Source: Crocodylus rhombifer
Lineage: Eukaryota > Chordata > Crocodylia > Crocodylidae
NCBI GenBank assembly: GCA_038503035.1
Contig: JAVSML010025539.1
Span: 310,001-374,000 of the forward strand
Direction: 5' to 3'
Length of the DNA stretch: 64,000 nt
The first letter of the stretch is position 1. The number at the start of each line of letters is the position of its first letter. The translations under genes were made by a program, and so were the position numbers. The notes under the pieces were generated by a model. That model made no database searches. It worked only from the letters and a program-made list of their open reading frames with translations, and had not been told where the DNA came from. Of the stretch, positions 33,331-47,023 are shown in pieces.

Positions 33331-36300
33331 TTAGGGAGCAGATATGATAATGTACAAACAGGAATGTCAAATAAAAATAGGAAAGTCATTACTGAGAGAG
33401 CACATATGAGACCTCTAGCAACATATAAAGTTTAGCTGTTGTATCGTCATTTTACAAAGGATGTTGACAAAATGGGTTGGATTGCAGAAAAGAGCTGGAA
33501 GAATACAGGAAGTCTTATTACATGATCATGATATCTATCATGATGTCTCTTCTATCCTTATAAATAAATCTACGAAAGAAATAGTTTATTCATGGAACTG
33601 AAAGAAAATCGAAGCACATGTTTGTTAGGTGGATTATAAAGCAGCAAACAGCATCCAAAAATTAAAGGTTCCAACCTCAGATTACAGAAGATTGAGAGTC
33701 TCTGCACTGGCCAGTGGAGGGACCCCTGTGCATATGTCAGTGTCTAGAACCTCTGCCACAAAAGACAAAGGGAAATAAAAGAAAAAAATACAAATTCTAT
33801 ACAACTGCTAAATTTTACAAGAAAAGACTTATGGATAGTCTTCAGTACAGTATAGCAATTTTATAGTGCAATTGTTTGCATTCTTTGAAAAGAGTTAAAC
33901 TGAACTGTTAAGGAAGATATAGATAATAAGAGATTTTTTCCCCATTTGGTTTACAAAATATGGTTAACACATATGTCATATCAGATCGTATGACACCAGT
34001 AGAAGTTAGTATGCAAATTTAAATGTAAATGCATCTGAGAACATGTTCTCTTAATTGCTACAAAATCATTTTACCTGAGAGACTATATTATTTTTTAGTT
34101 ATTTTAATATTTGTAGAAAACAGAAATAACATTCAGAAAAAGGATAAGAATCCGCCTGGTAGCTCATCAGCCCTGAGCCTTCTCACAGATTTCATTTTCA
34201 AAGCTGCATCTCTTAAGCCCTGTTTGCTTTTTAAACATTTTGTATAAATATACCCTGTCTGATAGAGCCATAAAGTCATCTTTCTTGCTGTTGCCTATTT
34301 ACCATCCTTTCCTGAAACCCCCACCTTTGAATTATGTGTAAACGGAACATTTATTTTTGCTACTAAAAGGTGCAAAGTCATTTGCATATGATCTTTAATG
34401 TCTTCCTGTAGTCTGGACTACCTGTGTGTGAGCAAGTAATGAGTGCATGTTGTCTGTTCAATGCAGATGTTTGCAAATACCATTTTGTGTTCCTAAAAAG
34501 CTGGCTTATTTTTAAAAATCAAAGATACATTCATGTATAGTGTCTGTTTACATACACATCAGTTTTATATCAAAGATTTTGTTTTATTGGCTTCAATTAT
34601 AAAAAAAGCTTTTATCGTTTCTCTAGTTTAGCTTTTGAATACAACATGTAGAGACAGAGCAACTGTAAAATATCACACTTACAATTAGTACTTCTTTTTT
34701 AAAGTCTTTTTTCTGAAGATAAGACAATACAGGCTTATTGTATTGCATTCAGTGTGCTGTGTTAACAATCAAACTACTTTCAAAGTGACTGTATTTCTGT
34801 AGGCTATATCACAAATCCTTTTCTTCCTTTATGTTTACAATTTATAGTACATCTGAAAAAGGCTCTCAAATTAAAACAAAATGTTGATTTTCTGTGACAA
34901 ACAACACAGTTTCTTTCTATCTGATAGGACAATGTGAAAATGTTGCATTTGCAGGAAATCAATTAATTCTGAGCAATAATAAGAGTTAATATAGCTGTCA
35001 GTAATTGAAATGATAACATAGTCAGCATTATCCGACATAGCTATAAGCAGAATAGAAGACATGCTTCAGGTTAGTCAGAAGAGGTCCTCTGTATTACACT
35101 GTTCCTGCTAGCTTGAAATGAAACTGTATGTTATTGGTTAACTGGAATACTTAGCATAATCACTTTGCTAGGCTGTGGTGGAGGGAGGTGATTATCACTG
35201 AGAACAGATGGGCAGGTCCAAAGCATTGCCAGATTCTGCACAAGCTCCATTTACTGTTGGTTCTAGCTTTCTTTTCTTCGGCAGTTCTAATTTTTAATCC
35301 TTCTGCATGTTACAAAGGTTGGGCTGAACTAAAGGTCAGCAACTGATGACCTTACAGGTTACCTTCCAAATATAGTAGTGAGGAATTCAAAACGCTGTCG
35401 CTGCACATCTGAATGGATGGGACAGATTTCATTACAGTTACCTCTCTAAATGCATGAAAGGATTTATCTGTAAGCTTAGCACTCTACTCTACTCTGCACC
35501 AGTAGCTCCTTGTGGATTGTATTGTGTCTGTGATCAGCAATGATATTCTCAGATATGAGCACTGTCTCTGGATCCCCTAAGGTGCATCCTCCTAATGGGA
35601 CCCGCTTTTATACTTTTCAGGTAAGTACACCCTCTTTTTAACTCCTAAAAAACTTTGGAGGAGAATAAGCTAATTAGAGTAAGACACGAATGCAATGTTT
35701 AGCATTTATTTGTTCAGGAGGAAAGAATTTTTTTCTGTAACTTAAGACAAAAGTGCATCAACCATATGGTTGTTACAGATTTTCTTGTTATGGTTCATTA
35801 GATTTTGTAATTTTTGAGCTGGAGCTGAATGAAGCATTCCTACACAGTAAACTGTAGATTCTTTCTTGACATCATCCAAAATTATAAATTGTAAAATTCA
35901 AAAATATTTTTGAAACTTTGGGTACTGTACCCGTCTTAAAACAGAAATGCTATTTTAAAATTCTAAACATAGGTTAATGATGTCTAGTTTTTTATTTTGA
36001 TTCATTTTGATAGCAATAATGTATAAGCAACTGACAGCACAGCAGGAAGCCATTGCTAGGTATAGTAAGATTTTCAGTTTGCAGCCAAGTTTAACCTCAG
36101 TCAGGTGAATAGTCTTCTGAACTATAGCTGAAGGTAAGAGATAATTAATAATTCTATTATGTCTGATATGGAAGACTATTCTATCTAACCACATTTCAGT
36201 AGTGTTTAAAACATTTCATGTATTTATTCAATACCTTTAGTCTAAAAAAAGTAGTTACCATCACATTGAAGGTTTGACAACCCCTCTCTTCCCCCCCCCC

Positions 36301-38281
36301 CACACCTGCACCCTACAGCACTCTAGCTGAAAATAACAGTTCAAATACACCATTTCTTAAAGTGACAAAATCTCTTTTCTGATCAGCTAATATGGTCAGG
36401 ATTAAAAATAGAAATCTTCATTTTTGATCATATATCAATCTCGTCTTTCCAGTTATTACATACTATTCCAGAATATAGGTTCTTTAATCTGTAACAGAAT
36501 ATGAATATATTCTCAAACAATATGATGAAACTAAAAGTTGCTAATAAAATGCACAACATGCTTCTCCACACACAGTGTATTCATTGAAGTTGAAAGGTCT
36601 GAGATGTACATTTATTTTTAGTTTGTATTTCTTTCCTCTTTTAATCAACTTTTTAAAATCATGCCATCCTGCCCCTCTTTATATTTATATTTACTGATAA
36701 TTGAGGGCTGTGCTGAAACATAGCCTAACAGTGGTGATCTGCTGATCCTGGCAATGATTCAGAGACATGAATGCCCCAGGGCTCTTCCTCTACAGAATAA
36801 TGACTACTTTTTTGCACACCGAGATCTAAATATTCTGTACAATCTCCTGTAGCTGTGCTATTTTGCATAGCTCTTGACGTCAGAGATTTTTTTCCCAAGT
36901 CTCTCAAGTTTAAGGGGTAGATACACTCAGTGTGATTGGTTGTGACCAGATATTTTTATTACATCCATGTATTATTTTACATAAGCAAAGCTCCAGGTGG
37001 CAAACTGGCATATATCTGTTTTGTAAGTATTCAGTAGGGTTCCCAGTAACCACCTTGACTTACAACATTCATATTATGCAAAAAATGTCTATCAAAAAAT
37101 GCTTTATTCTTCAGGTTTGGAATGGAAGGAAAGAAAAAAACAAAAGGGAGAAATCATCTAATTTCCTGTTGCATTTTGGATGCTTAAGCAAGCAATATAA
37201 TACTGATTAACCTTGAAAAGTATCCTGCTAGTAACTAGACAGGCTTTGACTGTGCAGTTCTGTATCTGGGCATCATTAGGATTAAATGACATGAAATTAT
37301 ATATTTTTCCTATACTTTTATTTTTTTAAGTATTCTTTGCACCTCTTGTTATACGTTGAAGACAATATTTTTTTAAAAAGTATGTATGATAGAAGTTAAG
37401 CAAATATAAAGTACTTCCTTCCTTCATATATCACCTGAAAACATTACTTGATTCCTTTTTGCCATGGTTTCCAGCTCTGATTTATAATCCTGTGTAATCT
37501 TCACCTTCTGTCTTCTCCTACTTGTCTGTGTTTAAAAATATGAAAATTGGTAAAACTTGCTTAATTTGACTCTGCTTTTTGTAAATTGAAGTGCATTCTC
37601 ACCTTTTTTGGTCTCTTTGTTATGGGCATATATTTGCCTAATTTGGTTAATAAACTGTTTTAGAAAGGGTCCGTATATTCTTACAATATTTATGATGTGC
37701 CCTGCAAAGTCACTGGGCTAAATAAAAACCCTTTGCTGGAAATAGATATGCTGGTATTTAGCCTTAAGCATATATATCATTTTACTGAAGACACTGAGCT
37801 TTTGAAATGCTTAAAATTAGGTATGTGCAAAAATGAACCCTATCTGGGCTTGTTTTTAGTTTTAAAAAGAAGAAAAAGTTGTTAATAGGTTTTCCTTGAT
37901 TCAGGTTTCAATGTAGATTATTAACCTGATATGACACCCCAAAAACCTTCATTAAAAAAAGTATGTGGGCACAAATTTTGTATTTTCTATACTTTTCACT
38001 AATATCCTTAGGAAGTACAACACCACTGGTTAATTATTTAAATATATCAAGCATAACTCAGCTATTGGGCAGAATAAAACCTACTGGAGATCTGTGTAAA
38101 AGAGTTTGGGAAAAGCACTTACAGAGTCTTTAATCAAACACTAAAACTGATATGCTGCATAACCAACCAAAAGTAATATGTTCTAAAACAGAGATGAATG
38201 AGTTTGCTTTTTTGCTTCATTTGACATTTAGTTAACTTTCAATTTTTGCTAAAATAGCACTTCAGTAAAGATAAAGGTAAA
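33331..38281. other. Least repetitive stretch, mostly AT-rich
   Basis: No transposon fragment was recognised apart from simple runs (poly-C at about 36290-36302). It contains the candidate exon at 35540-35620. It could be intron or intergenic sequence of an unidentified gene. Confidence 0.45.
35540..35620 (+). CDS. Candidate first coding exon of an unidentified host gene
   Basis: An open frame begins at ATG 35540 (or the second ATG at 35555), just downstream of an in-frame TGA at 35531. It runs 27 codons to CAG, followed at once by GTAAGT, a consensus splice donor in phase 0. The peptide from the second ATG starts MSTVSGSPKVHPPNG and ends RFYTFQ. It is rich in Ser, Pro and Gly like many alternative first exons. 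About 250 bases upstream are non-repetitive and could be a 5' untranslated region. I do not recognise the gene, and I see no second exon in the window. It could be a chance match, because a short open frame meeting a good donor is not rare over 64 kb. Confidence 0.25.
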
Positions 38282-38535
38282 AGACGCCCCCCCCCCTTAG
38301 AATCACTACTGTGCAGTGGTTGATTACTGCGTATTTATTTAGTACTTGCTAATGCAAATAAATACCCAGTAACCAGAGTTACTGCAGTAGTGTCGGTGAA
38401 TATCTTTTAAGTGACACTACTGCTCAGTAGCTTATTAATACTGCTCAGTAGCATATTAGCACTGTCTGTGCTGTGACATGCTACTGAGCAGTATCTTACA
38501 GCTACTGTGCAGTCAGTGTCTCATGTAGATATGCC
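38282..38535. mobile_element. MITE copy, GTGCAGT-rich family
   Basis: It aligns by eye with the element at 62425-62660. Shared blocks are ACTGTGCAGT, TTTAGTACT, CAGTAGTGTC, CTTTTAAGTGA, GCTACTGTGCAGTCAG and the right end CATGTAGATATGCC. The left end is replaced by a run of C. It has many internal ACTG(C/T)(G/T)CAGTAG inverted pairs and is non-coding. Confidence 0.55.
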
Positions 38536-39461
38536 TACTTTCTCCCCAATAACAGCAGTGTTTTAAAAAACATTGAATGAGATTATGAAGTGTTCCCTAA
38601 GTATGCAAATTTACAGATTTTTTGCATGATTTATTTTATTTTTAGCAGATTATTTTAACAGAGTTTTTAGGTGATGAATTGCAATGTTTATAAAATTATA
38701 TTTCTATCAGCAGCATGCATTGGAGTGAATAAATGTAGCCTCATTTATGATTTCTGTTCCATTTAATCATTTTATGGTATTATTTACTTGATCACTTATA
38801 CCCCCCATTTTCAGGAAAAGTACATTATTGAGGATTTGGAAATAGTATTTAGATGTGTAGATTATCTAGAGAACATGAAATTATCAGTACAAGTATTCTA
38901 CTCAGGAGAACTGCTGTAACCTTTTGATAATGTTAAATCTTGATTTGGGCTGCTGTATTTCCTAAACTGCTTGTTATAATGAGAACAAGTCTCAGTTTTG
39001 TTCTGTATAGTTGATCAAAACAGAAGACCATTCTGAGAGAACATTATGTAAAGTATTGCAAGCTATGTGACAGTAAAGAGTTGCATCATTTTAATAGACA
39101 AGATTTAATTTTACAAAAAGAGAGAAAATAGATTTCATGGTTCAATATTTCAATTTGTTTCATCTGAATTGCGTGGGTGAGCCATTCATAGCTTGTTTTA
39201 TGTTAAATTCCCTTTTTGCAGAATTCTGTGTAGCTGTGTTAAAGAAAGCAGAGATTTCTTCTTCCCTCTCTCCTCTACACTCCCCCTCATACCTCCTTCT
39301 TTTGGCTGGATGAGAAAGATGTTTCTTCAGTTTCATATGCATCAGTTTATCTTCATTGTAATTTGTAAACATCCAGATGTCCAGATATTATTTATATTAA
39401 ATTCCTTTTCAGTTGGTACTTAATTTCAGTGTATTTATACAACTGTGTGAATCATAACAAC
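38536..39461. other. AT-rich unique sequence, nothing recognised
   Basis: No supported feature. Overlapping frames of 70-76 codons on both strands near 39160-39420 have no family resemblance. Confidence 0.5.
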
Positions 39462-39660
39462 ATTGAAAAATAGGGGAAATAGGGCTGAAGGGGACCTTAG
39501 GAGGTTATTTAGTTCAGCTGCTTATGCAAGACAGGATTATCCCTGTCTCAACCATCCCAGATGAGTGTTTGGCTAATCTGTTCTTAAAAACTTTCACATT
39601 GATGGAGATTTCACACCCTCTCTACACTGATTACGTTGCTTGTGTCCAAGGGAGTATTTT
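39462..39660 (-). repeat. Ancient CR1/L3-like 3' fragment, minus strand
   Basis: The plus-strand text GGGGACCTTAGGAGGTTATT, then TAGTTCAGCTGC, then TCACATTGATGGAGATTTCA is a decayed version of the reversed CR1/L3 3' region. The usual wording there is close to GGACCTCAGGAGGTCATCTA. No frame remains. Confidence 0.55.
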
Positions 39661-41409
39661 TAGCTGGTTTTCATCAAGAAATGGGATATATATAAATGGG
39701 GGTGGGGGTAGGGGAGAGCGTTTAACTCCATATTTCTATTATTTGCTTATAGGTAGTTCGAAAGCCCCTGAGCTTTTGAAATTTTACATTGGCCTTCTAA
39801 ATATTGCACAGTACAAATGTACTTTGCTAAACTGAAAAGTGTTCTGTGCATGGCAGCATGTAATCACTACATGCAGTACAGCTTTTCTTTTTCTTAAACT
39901 AGAGGTCTTTATTAAGAAATTGACAACTCTGCAGTTTTTAATTGTAATATTTTAGAGCCTTTTATCATTGTACTTGGCAAGATTTGAGATTTCTGGTTTT
40001 TTTATGTTTGCAGAAGAAAGTGATGTTTTTATGATGACAATATAATCATTTTTTTTTGTTTTCTTTTGTTGATATTTACTAGGATAAGACCAATCTATTG
40101 AGGTATAGTTTTGCATTATGGTTAGAAGAGAGTTGCTTTTTATTAGGTGGCAACTGAGAAAGAAATATTTGCTACAGAAAGGGAAACCTTCTGTAAGTTT
40201 CCCAGTGCTTAAAGCTATATCTAATAGGCAAATCTGGACTCTTAGCTTTCACATAAGCACTGTACAGTAACTAATACTAATGTCCACACTGATTAAAATT
40301 CTGTAAACTTAAGGATAACATTTAAAATGTTTTAAAGCAATTGCATCTAATCTAACATGAAAAAAACCTTTACATTGTATTGGGGTGCCTTGAAAACAGG
40401 TGTAGAATATGTAGTTCTGTATCTTTTTGCTCACTGGATAGCAAAATAGGACCATAGCTTGACCGGATAAGCCATTGAAATCTAAATGAAATCAAATAAA
40501 AGAAATGATGTTACAGCTTGTATTTTGACAGTACTTACCTAAGGATAAGTAAAAAAGAGTGGGAAGGATGTATTACTAGATATCACAGATATATAGCTAA
40601 AGTTTGATCAAATCAAGAAATAGTATATAAGGACTGGTATGCACCTGTCACTGAATGGGCTTCATGTTCATCCTGACTTCCTCCTTGTATTGTAGTGCTT
40701 CACTAGTGACTCTTAAATATCCTTTCATGCATTTTTCCATAAGGAAGACATAGTAATAGAATAAAAACGCTTTTCATCTAACAAGAACTTACCAGTCTTG
40801 TTACAAATTACAATGGATTTCACTTACCCCAACCTTTTTACCTTAGAGTACTTATTATTGCCGTTTTGAATGTATCATGTAATGTCTATTCATTTGAATT
40901 CTCAGTTTTTTAATTATTTTGTTGCTTAAAATACTTATGCCACTGCTTTATACAGCTCAACCTCAGAGAAAAGACCTTATAGTTACATTAATAAACAACA
41001 CTGCAAAATCCCTCCTGTCTCTTCATAATATGGTCTGTGTTTACTGATAGTCTTGTTCTCCTTTATCCCATTCCTGGTGCAGTCATTTTGCACTACAGCA
41101 AAATGTACATAAAATGCTGTCACAGTTGAATTCTTGTGTGTTATACCCACAGCCCACAGACTTCAGGCAGATGTAAATGACTACACAAGGTACAAAGAAA
41201 TAAAAAATCAAGGCCATGATATATTGTATATTGGGGTGTCTTAATGACACAAGACTAAGATTCTTGTGATAAATATGACTTTTTGCAAGCTTTTCATGAG
41301 CTCTGGGAATGTACAGGCTCTTCCCTCTAGCAGCCACATACAAAGTCCATCTTCCTTCTTTTGTCAATGGGGGATAAACCTGTTTTGGTTTATAGAAGCC
41401 TCCAACTTC
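39661..41409. other. AT-rich unique sequence, nothing recognised
   Basis: No supported feature. A 115-codon minus-strand frame (41430-41083) has a hydrophobic segment, but it runs against the adjacent Penelope-like element and is probably chance. Confidence 0.45.
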
Positions 41410-42315
41410 AAACACCATCTCAAGAAACAAGCTACCTAACTCCCATTCTCACCAAGCCACCAGGCCTTGAATAGATCCAGCTGCACCCCCTCTGCAATAC
41501 AAACCACATTGTCACTGGACCAAACAGCATGGATTAGAACATCTGAGAATCATTCACCTGCACCTCTGCCAACATCATATGCCATCACCTGCTTACAGTA
41601 CCCCTCTTCTGTCTACACTGGATATATAGAACAGTCTCTACATGAAGGAATGAAGAGGAATTGATCTAACATCAAGTCCGAAACCATGCATTTTCAAAGC
41701 CTATGGCAGAACACTTTAAACTTCCCAGATATTTAATCGCTGACCTTACAGTAACTGTTCTTAAACAGCAGAACTTTAAAAATATCATTTGAACGCAAAA
41801 TTGTGGAACAAGAAATCATCTACAAAGTGGATTGTGTTAAGTATCTTCTAAACCAGGACTACAGATTCTTATCTCACTACCTGGATTAGCTTTTTTGACC
41901 CCTATGTCCCTATGGATTTCTTATTTGTTTGCCTCTCGGCACTGCCCCATCTCCTACCTGCCCTTTACCTCCCTCCATTCTCCATCCACTGTATTCAAAT
42001 CACTCTCTGTTTGATAGCTTGCTCTGTACATGCCCTTGTTAGCATCCAAGTGAAGTGAGTTCTAGTTCACAAAAGCTTACACGTTTTTGTTTAATTTAGT
42101 TCAGTGGTTTTCAACCTTTTCTGATTTGTGGACCCCTAAAAATGTCAAATGGAGGTGTGGACCCCTTTGAATTGTAAGTGTGGGTATTTACATACTTTTG
42201 ATCATAGTAATCTCTTGCAGACCTCAACCAGGTTGAAAACCACTGTTTTAGTTTATATAGCGCAGCTCTTCTGTCTGCTGCCTGACTTCAGACTAGCATG
42301 GCTCACTACCTATCT
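41410..42315 (+). mobile_element. Penelope-like element, decayed 3' part
   Basis: Decayed frames carry a GIY-YIG-type segment near 41568-41660 (YAITCLQYPSSVYTGYIEQS, then LHEGMKRN) where the YIGQTGQSLRKR-like wording is expected. A following region (about 41700-41880) matches the end of this protein in frame pieces (HF-LP, then IADLTVTVLKQQNFKN). The 3' end, GTTCTAGTTCACAAAAGCTT and later CTTCAGACTAGCATGGCT, is the tail familiar from reptile Penelope-like elements. Only the endonuclease end survives; the reverse transcriptase is missing. Stops and frame changes show it is dead. A hAT MITE interrupts the tail at 42102-42245. Confidence 0.7.
42102..42245. mobile_element. 144-bp hAT MITE
   Basis: Perfect 15-bp inverted ends, CAGTGGTTTTCAACC and GGTTGAAAACCACTG. 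The flanks are ATTTAGTT (42094-42101) and TTTTAGTT (42246-42253), an 8-bp duplication with one mismatch. The interior repeats GGACCCCT twice and has no frame. It is inserted in the 3' tail of the Penelope-like element. Confidence 0.9.
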
Positions 42316-45300
42316 TTTCCTTTGATTATCACACCTAAATACATCTCTTGCCATTTGATCTGCTGTGCATCTGTATCACTGAAGACACAGCAGTCTTCAT
42401 TTATTTTCTATGTTCAATGATATTTGTGATTTCCATGTTATGCTTTAAAGTTCTAACAGCATTCACACTGAAAGCCAAAAGTCCATGGCATGCCAGTGAC
42501 TGCTATACAGCTTATTTGTATTAAACATAAAATGTACCAAGGGAGTGACTGCTTTGCTATAAAGAAGCTTTTGGTGCAGAGCAACTTGAGCTGCTGCTGG
42601 ATTTTAAAACTGCCAGAAACCCTGTTAGTGAATGCAAGTGATACAAGTGGAAGCAAGGCTGGCAGACAGCAAAGGAACATTTTCAAAGATCTTCAGCATG
42701 TTACCTATGTCAAAGAGAGGATAACAATGTTGGGCTAGTCAAAATTTAAGTTATGTCCTGAAGCTGAATGCAGCAAAGTAATTGAAAACTCTGGGCAGAG
42801 TCACAGCCAGGAGACAATAACAAAGTGATTTGCCTTGTAATTAAAATTCAAATATTCAGAAACAATGTAAGTGGCTTTTGTATACCCTTGAAAGTAAGAA
42901 GTTGGTGGGACAAATTTATTTGCAGGCTTTTGCTGCAACCACAACTGTAGTTGACAAACAGAAATAAAGTAACTGTTTTTGTACGTGTTAGATGATAATC
43001 TGTTTTCTTACGTTATGCCTCATTTTGAGATTTTTATTTTGTTTTGCAAGGGACAAAAGCAAAATATTTCTGCTGAAGTAAATAGATTCTAACATAGGCT
43101 GCATATGAATGTTTCAAATAATATGAGCTTCTCTTGAAAGGAATATGTTAGAAATAAGATGTTCTCTGCATACAAAAAGAACAGAGAATTCTTAATGAAT
43201 AATGTATACATATTTTATGCATTTAAACACATCATGAACAAGAAACAACTATTAATAAATAACTTGATTGTCTTTATAATGGGACACACAATCAGTGATT
43301 TTAAATCAGTGTAGCTCCAGTGATGTCAAAGATAAAGGGCCATTTTACAGAAGCTGATGAACTTTAAGGTTGATTCCAGTAATGGAGGAAGATAATCTAT
43401 GCTGCCTTAAATACAGTGAAATTGTCTTAATTATTTTAATATTATATATCTTCATAATATTTAATATAGCCTTTAAGTATTTAGGGCCATATTTACTTTC
43501 AACTTGAAGTTTCTTTCTCTTTTTTTGGAAAATGTGATTCCTGCCAGGAGAGCTTGTAGAAGATATCAAACTCCTACTAGTCTTCTCTAGGATCCCTGAC
43601 ATAAAAGATAGCTTTGGGAAGATACCGTGCCTCTGTACTTGTCCCTAGTTATCCTCTGTCGTCTCCTCTAGAATCTTGTTGCCATGTTCCACCTTTCTGG
43701 CTCTTGTCTGAATACAGATGACTGAATATAAAATACGAACTAATACTGAACATCAGGTGCTATGTTCTGATTGCTTTGAATAGCCCACAAAGGCCCCTAT
43801 CCTTGTTGAAATGTTGGTATTACAGGAGGTCAAAACAGGGGCTGAATTTGGCTCTGGATTTAACTTACTCTGGTTTGGGGAATGTATTGTACATGTAGGA
43901 ATCCCTGCTTCTAGTACATAAGGTGCGCATCCTTGTTGGTAAGGATCAGAATAGATATGGCTCTAATGGAGAGCTGGGCTACAGACGATGAATTTAATGG
44001 TGTGCTGAGGATGAAAGTTGGCGGGGTGGAGGCCGCTAAAGCTGTCAGTTGATTTCTGATGCAACAGGGTGACGATGAGACCATTGCAGAGTTTTACAGT
44101 GGCATCCTAGAAATGAATTTGCTGGGTGGAGTGTTCAGGGCTGTTTGATGGAGGGATAGAAGTTGTTAAAATCCTATTGGAATGCCTCTAGAATTTTCTT
44201 CCCATGTATCCATAAAGATATCACTGGTGTGCCTTAGTTATACCAGGGGAATGAGAGGGCAGCTGTGGAAGAAGCAAGTTTCAAGGTTTTTCAATAATGT
44301 ATTAGCATACTAAGAAGCTATGCATGTGCCAATGGTAGCAATGTTCATTTGCAGGAATAGGGACTCTACAAATCTGAAATAGTTGTAAGTGAAGGCAAAG
44401 CAGTGGAATGCAATGAACTAGTGGTGAGGGAGCCAGAGCAGAGCGCTACGGTAACACATTTTTATCCTTAGAATAAAAGAATTTGATTGAATGATGGAGC
44501 AATATAGGCTGAATTTAGTTAAGTGATAGGTCAGGCACAACTGGCTGGAATAATTAATGTATATAGTGCCTTTCATATATGTTTTTAATATTTTCCCTAG
44601 ATCTGTTTTGTATCATTGCTTCTCTAGAGTGCATTTCAGACTGGGACCCAAACAGGATGCTTAGGATCTTTGGAAGGTGATATTTAATACCTAATGGATG
44701 CAGCTAAATTTGGTTTGGAAAATGTGTCTTCATGCAGTTAGCAGAACTGATTGTCCATCAACAAATCCACAAAAACCTTTTTCTTAGTGAGATTACTGTG
44801 ATGAAAGGCTCATTTATTTTCTGGAAATCTGTGCAGATTAATTTAAAAGGAGTGTATGGGGCCCTATCCACTGCATAGCCACATATTTAAGAAAAGAACT
44901 GGGCCAATTGTGGGTTAGTTCATAGGATATCATTTCCCTGTGTGTGTCAACACAGATGCACATGAACATATTAAAAAATAAAACAAAAAAGGTGCAACTA
45001 GCATGATTCTAGCCAGCACAGTACTCATTTGCCTTATATGACGCACTACTTCATCATATCATGTCTGCTTAGATTGTTTCTCTGACATAACTTGCAATAC
45101 CTTACTTGGCATTTGTACAGTATCTACCACAATGAAGCCTTGATATCATGTGGAGTCTCTTAACATTCCTGTAGTGCAGTGGTAACTAGCATTTGGTGAT
45201 TCATTCTTAAGGTACAACAGATCTTTTTTTTACCTGTGTATAATGTGGATGATAAATGGAACACAAATGCATAGTGGTTTCCAGAAACCTTGAAATATTG

Positions 45301-46732
45301 GGTTCATCAGTCTGGGTCTGGAAAAGAAATCTTGTTGACTGTGATTTTTAGATTTAAATTGGAATTAGGTGCATATTTATTTTTTATGTGCAGTAGAAAG
45401 ATTTGTAGGTCATGTTAAAGCAAATATAAAATTCTTGTTTTAATTTATTTATCAGCTATTTGCTTTTCATTTAGCAGGGTAGTGTCAGTGTTAACAGATT
45501 GTAAAATGTTTTAATTCTTTTTTTAAATAGTGGCTTTACTATATGATCTACTTGAATCTCTTGTTATTTGGTTCAATATGAAGTGATTAGGGTTACTTTG
45601 AAATTAGAAATAATTTCAGTTGATATTGTGACTCGTGAAAATATGTAAAAAAATGACGGAAATGTGGATTTGATATTCCCAAAGAGAATTAGAATTATGG
45701 ATTCATGGGTACCAGAGAAAACTGTTAATATTTATTCATTATAAACTATTAAATAAATTCAAATGAATAAGGACTCTCGTTCCCAGCAAATTCTTTCAAG
45801 TCATAAACCTAAGGACGTCTGAGAGAAATTTGATTTTTTTCCCTCCTAAAATAAAGTGTTTTAACTCCAAAACTTTGTGCCCATTGCAGTGGTACAATAT
45901 AAATATACTGAATTTAGTCACAATTAAAGTTACTGTGAAGATGCTGCTGTTTTGTTATTTTGGATCCATCAGAAAATTGTGAGCTGTCCATAGTTCTGAA
46001 GATACAGTTGGGCCCATAAACTATTCCCAGAATATACATAGATTGACATAGGAAGTGAAAGTTTATTTTTTTTTATACTATCTGAAACATCTAGAGTTGT
46101 ACTACATATGTAATAAATAAGGGATTTATGGCTAGGTTCATTAAATCTTGTTAACAAGAAAATATTCTTTTAGTCCTTTATAAACATGTATGTGACTAGG
46201 GTACCTACTTTGATAGTTTGGCTGATTCTTAGGTTTAAGAAGATAGAAAAGTGTTAATATCATACAGTTAAAAGATGAAGTAATTTTATTTCATTAGTTA
46301 TATACTGTAATTTATTCCTTATTTAGCTACTGAAATCCCATTTACCCTCTACCACTATGGCTCAGACAACTCAGAGGCAGACATGGAATTATTTCAGATT
46401 AGTAACTGATTCCATGTTTCACCTAGATGGAGTCTAGTATACCAGATTGGATCAGTGGACATTTGTGCTTTATCGCATTAGGTCTCTGTAGACCTGAAGT
46501 CACGGATGGCTTTGCTGGCATTGTAATGACCCCCAGTGACACACACAGACACCTGCTACAACAGAGGCAGCATAGCGCATTAACTCAATGATTAGGTCTA
46601 AAAATATAAATGTCTACCTCTTCAAATAAAGCAATATCTTTAGTAACTGTCAAAAGTAACAATCTATTTACCTTGCAGGAGTAGATAGTATTGTAGTCCA
46701 GAAATGTTGGTACATATATTGTTTCAGTGATG
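42316..46732. other. AT-rich unique sequence, nothing recognised
   Basis: 43600-44300 is slightly more GC-rich but shows no frame or repeat that I recognise. Confidence 0.45.
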
Positions 46733-46740
46733 ATCTAGGT

Positions 46741-47023
46741 GAGGGGTTTTCAACCATTTGGGTCATAGTATCCCCGGAGGCTGGTTGAGAAAGCAGGAGT
46801 CACCCAGCAGCTAGACAACTGTGCGGTAGGTGGCGGGGATCCCCCAGCTCTGATTCAGAGTGTGGGGGGAATTCCCTGTGGCCAGTCGGAGAGCCAGCAG
46901 CATGGTGGCATAAGTGGCAGCAGCGGAAGTGCCAGCGGTATTGGTGGCGCCCACTGCAGAATACCCCCTGAGGCCATCCGAAGTACTCCCAGGGGTACAT
47001 ATACCTCCAGTTGAAAACCCCTG
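46741..47023. mobile_element. 283-bp hAT MITE
   Basis: The ends GAGGGGTTTTCAACC and GTTGAAAACCCCTG are inverted repeats. The flanks ATCTAGGT (46733-46740) and ATCTAGCT (47024-47031) are an 8-bp duplication with one mismatch. The GC-rich interior has no convincing frame. Confidence 0.85.

Noticed and set aside
41083..41430. 115-codon minus-strand frame with a hydrophobic segment
   Set aside because: No family resemblance, and it ends at the Penelope-like element boundary. Chance is the simpler reading.
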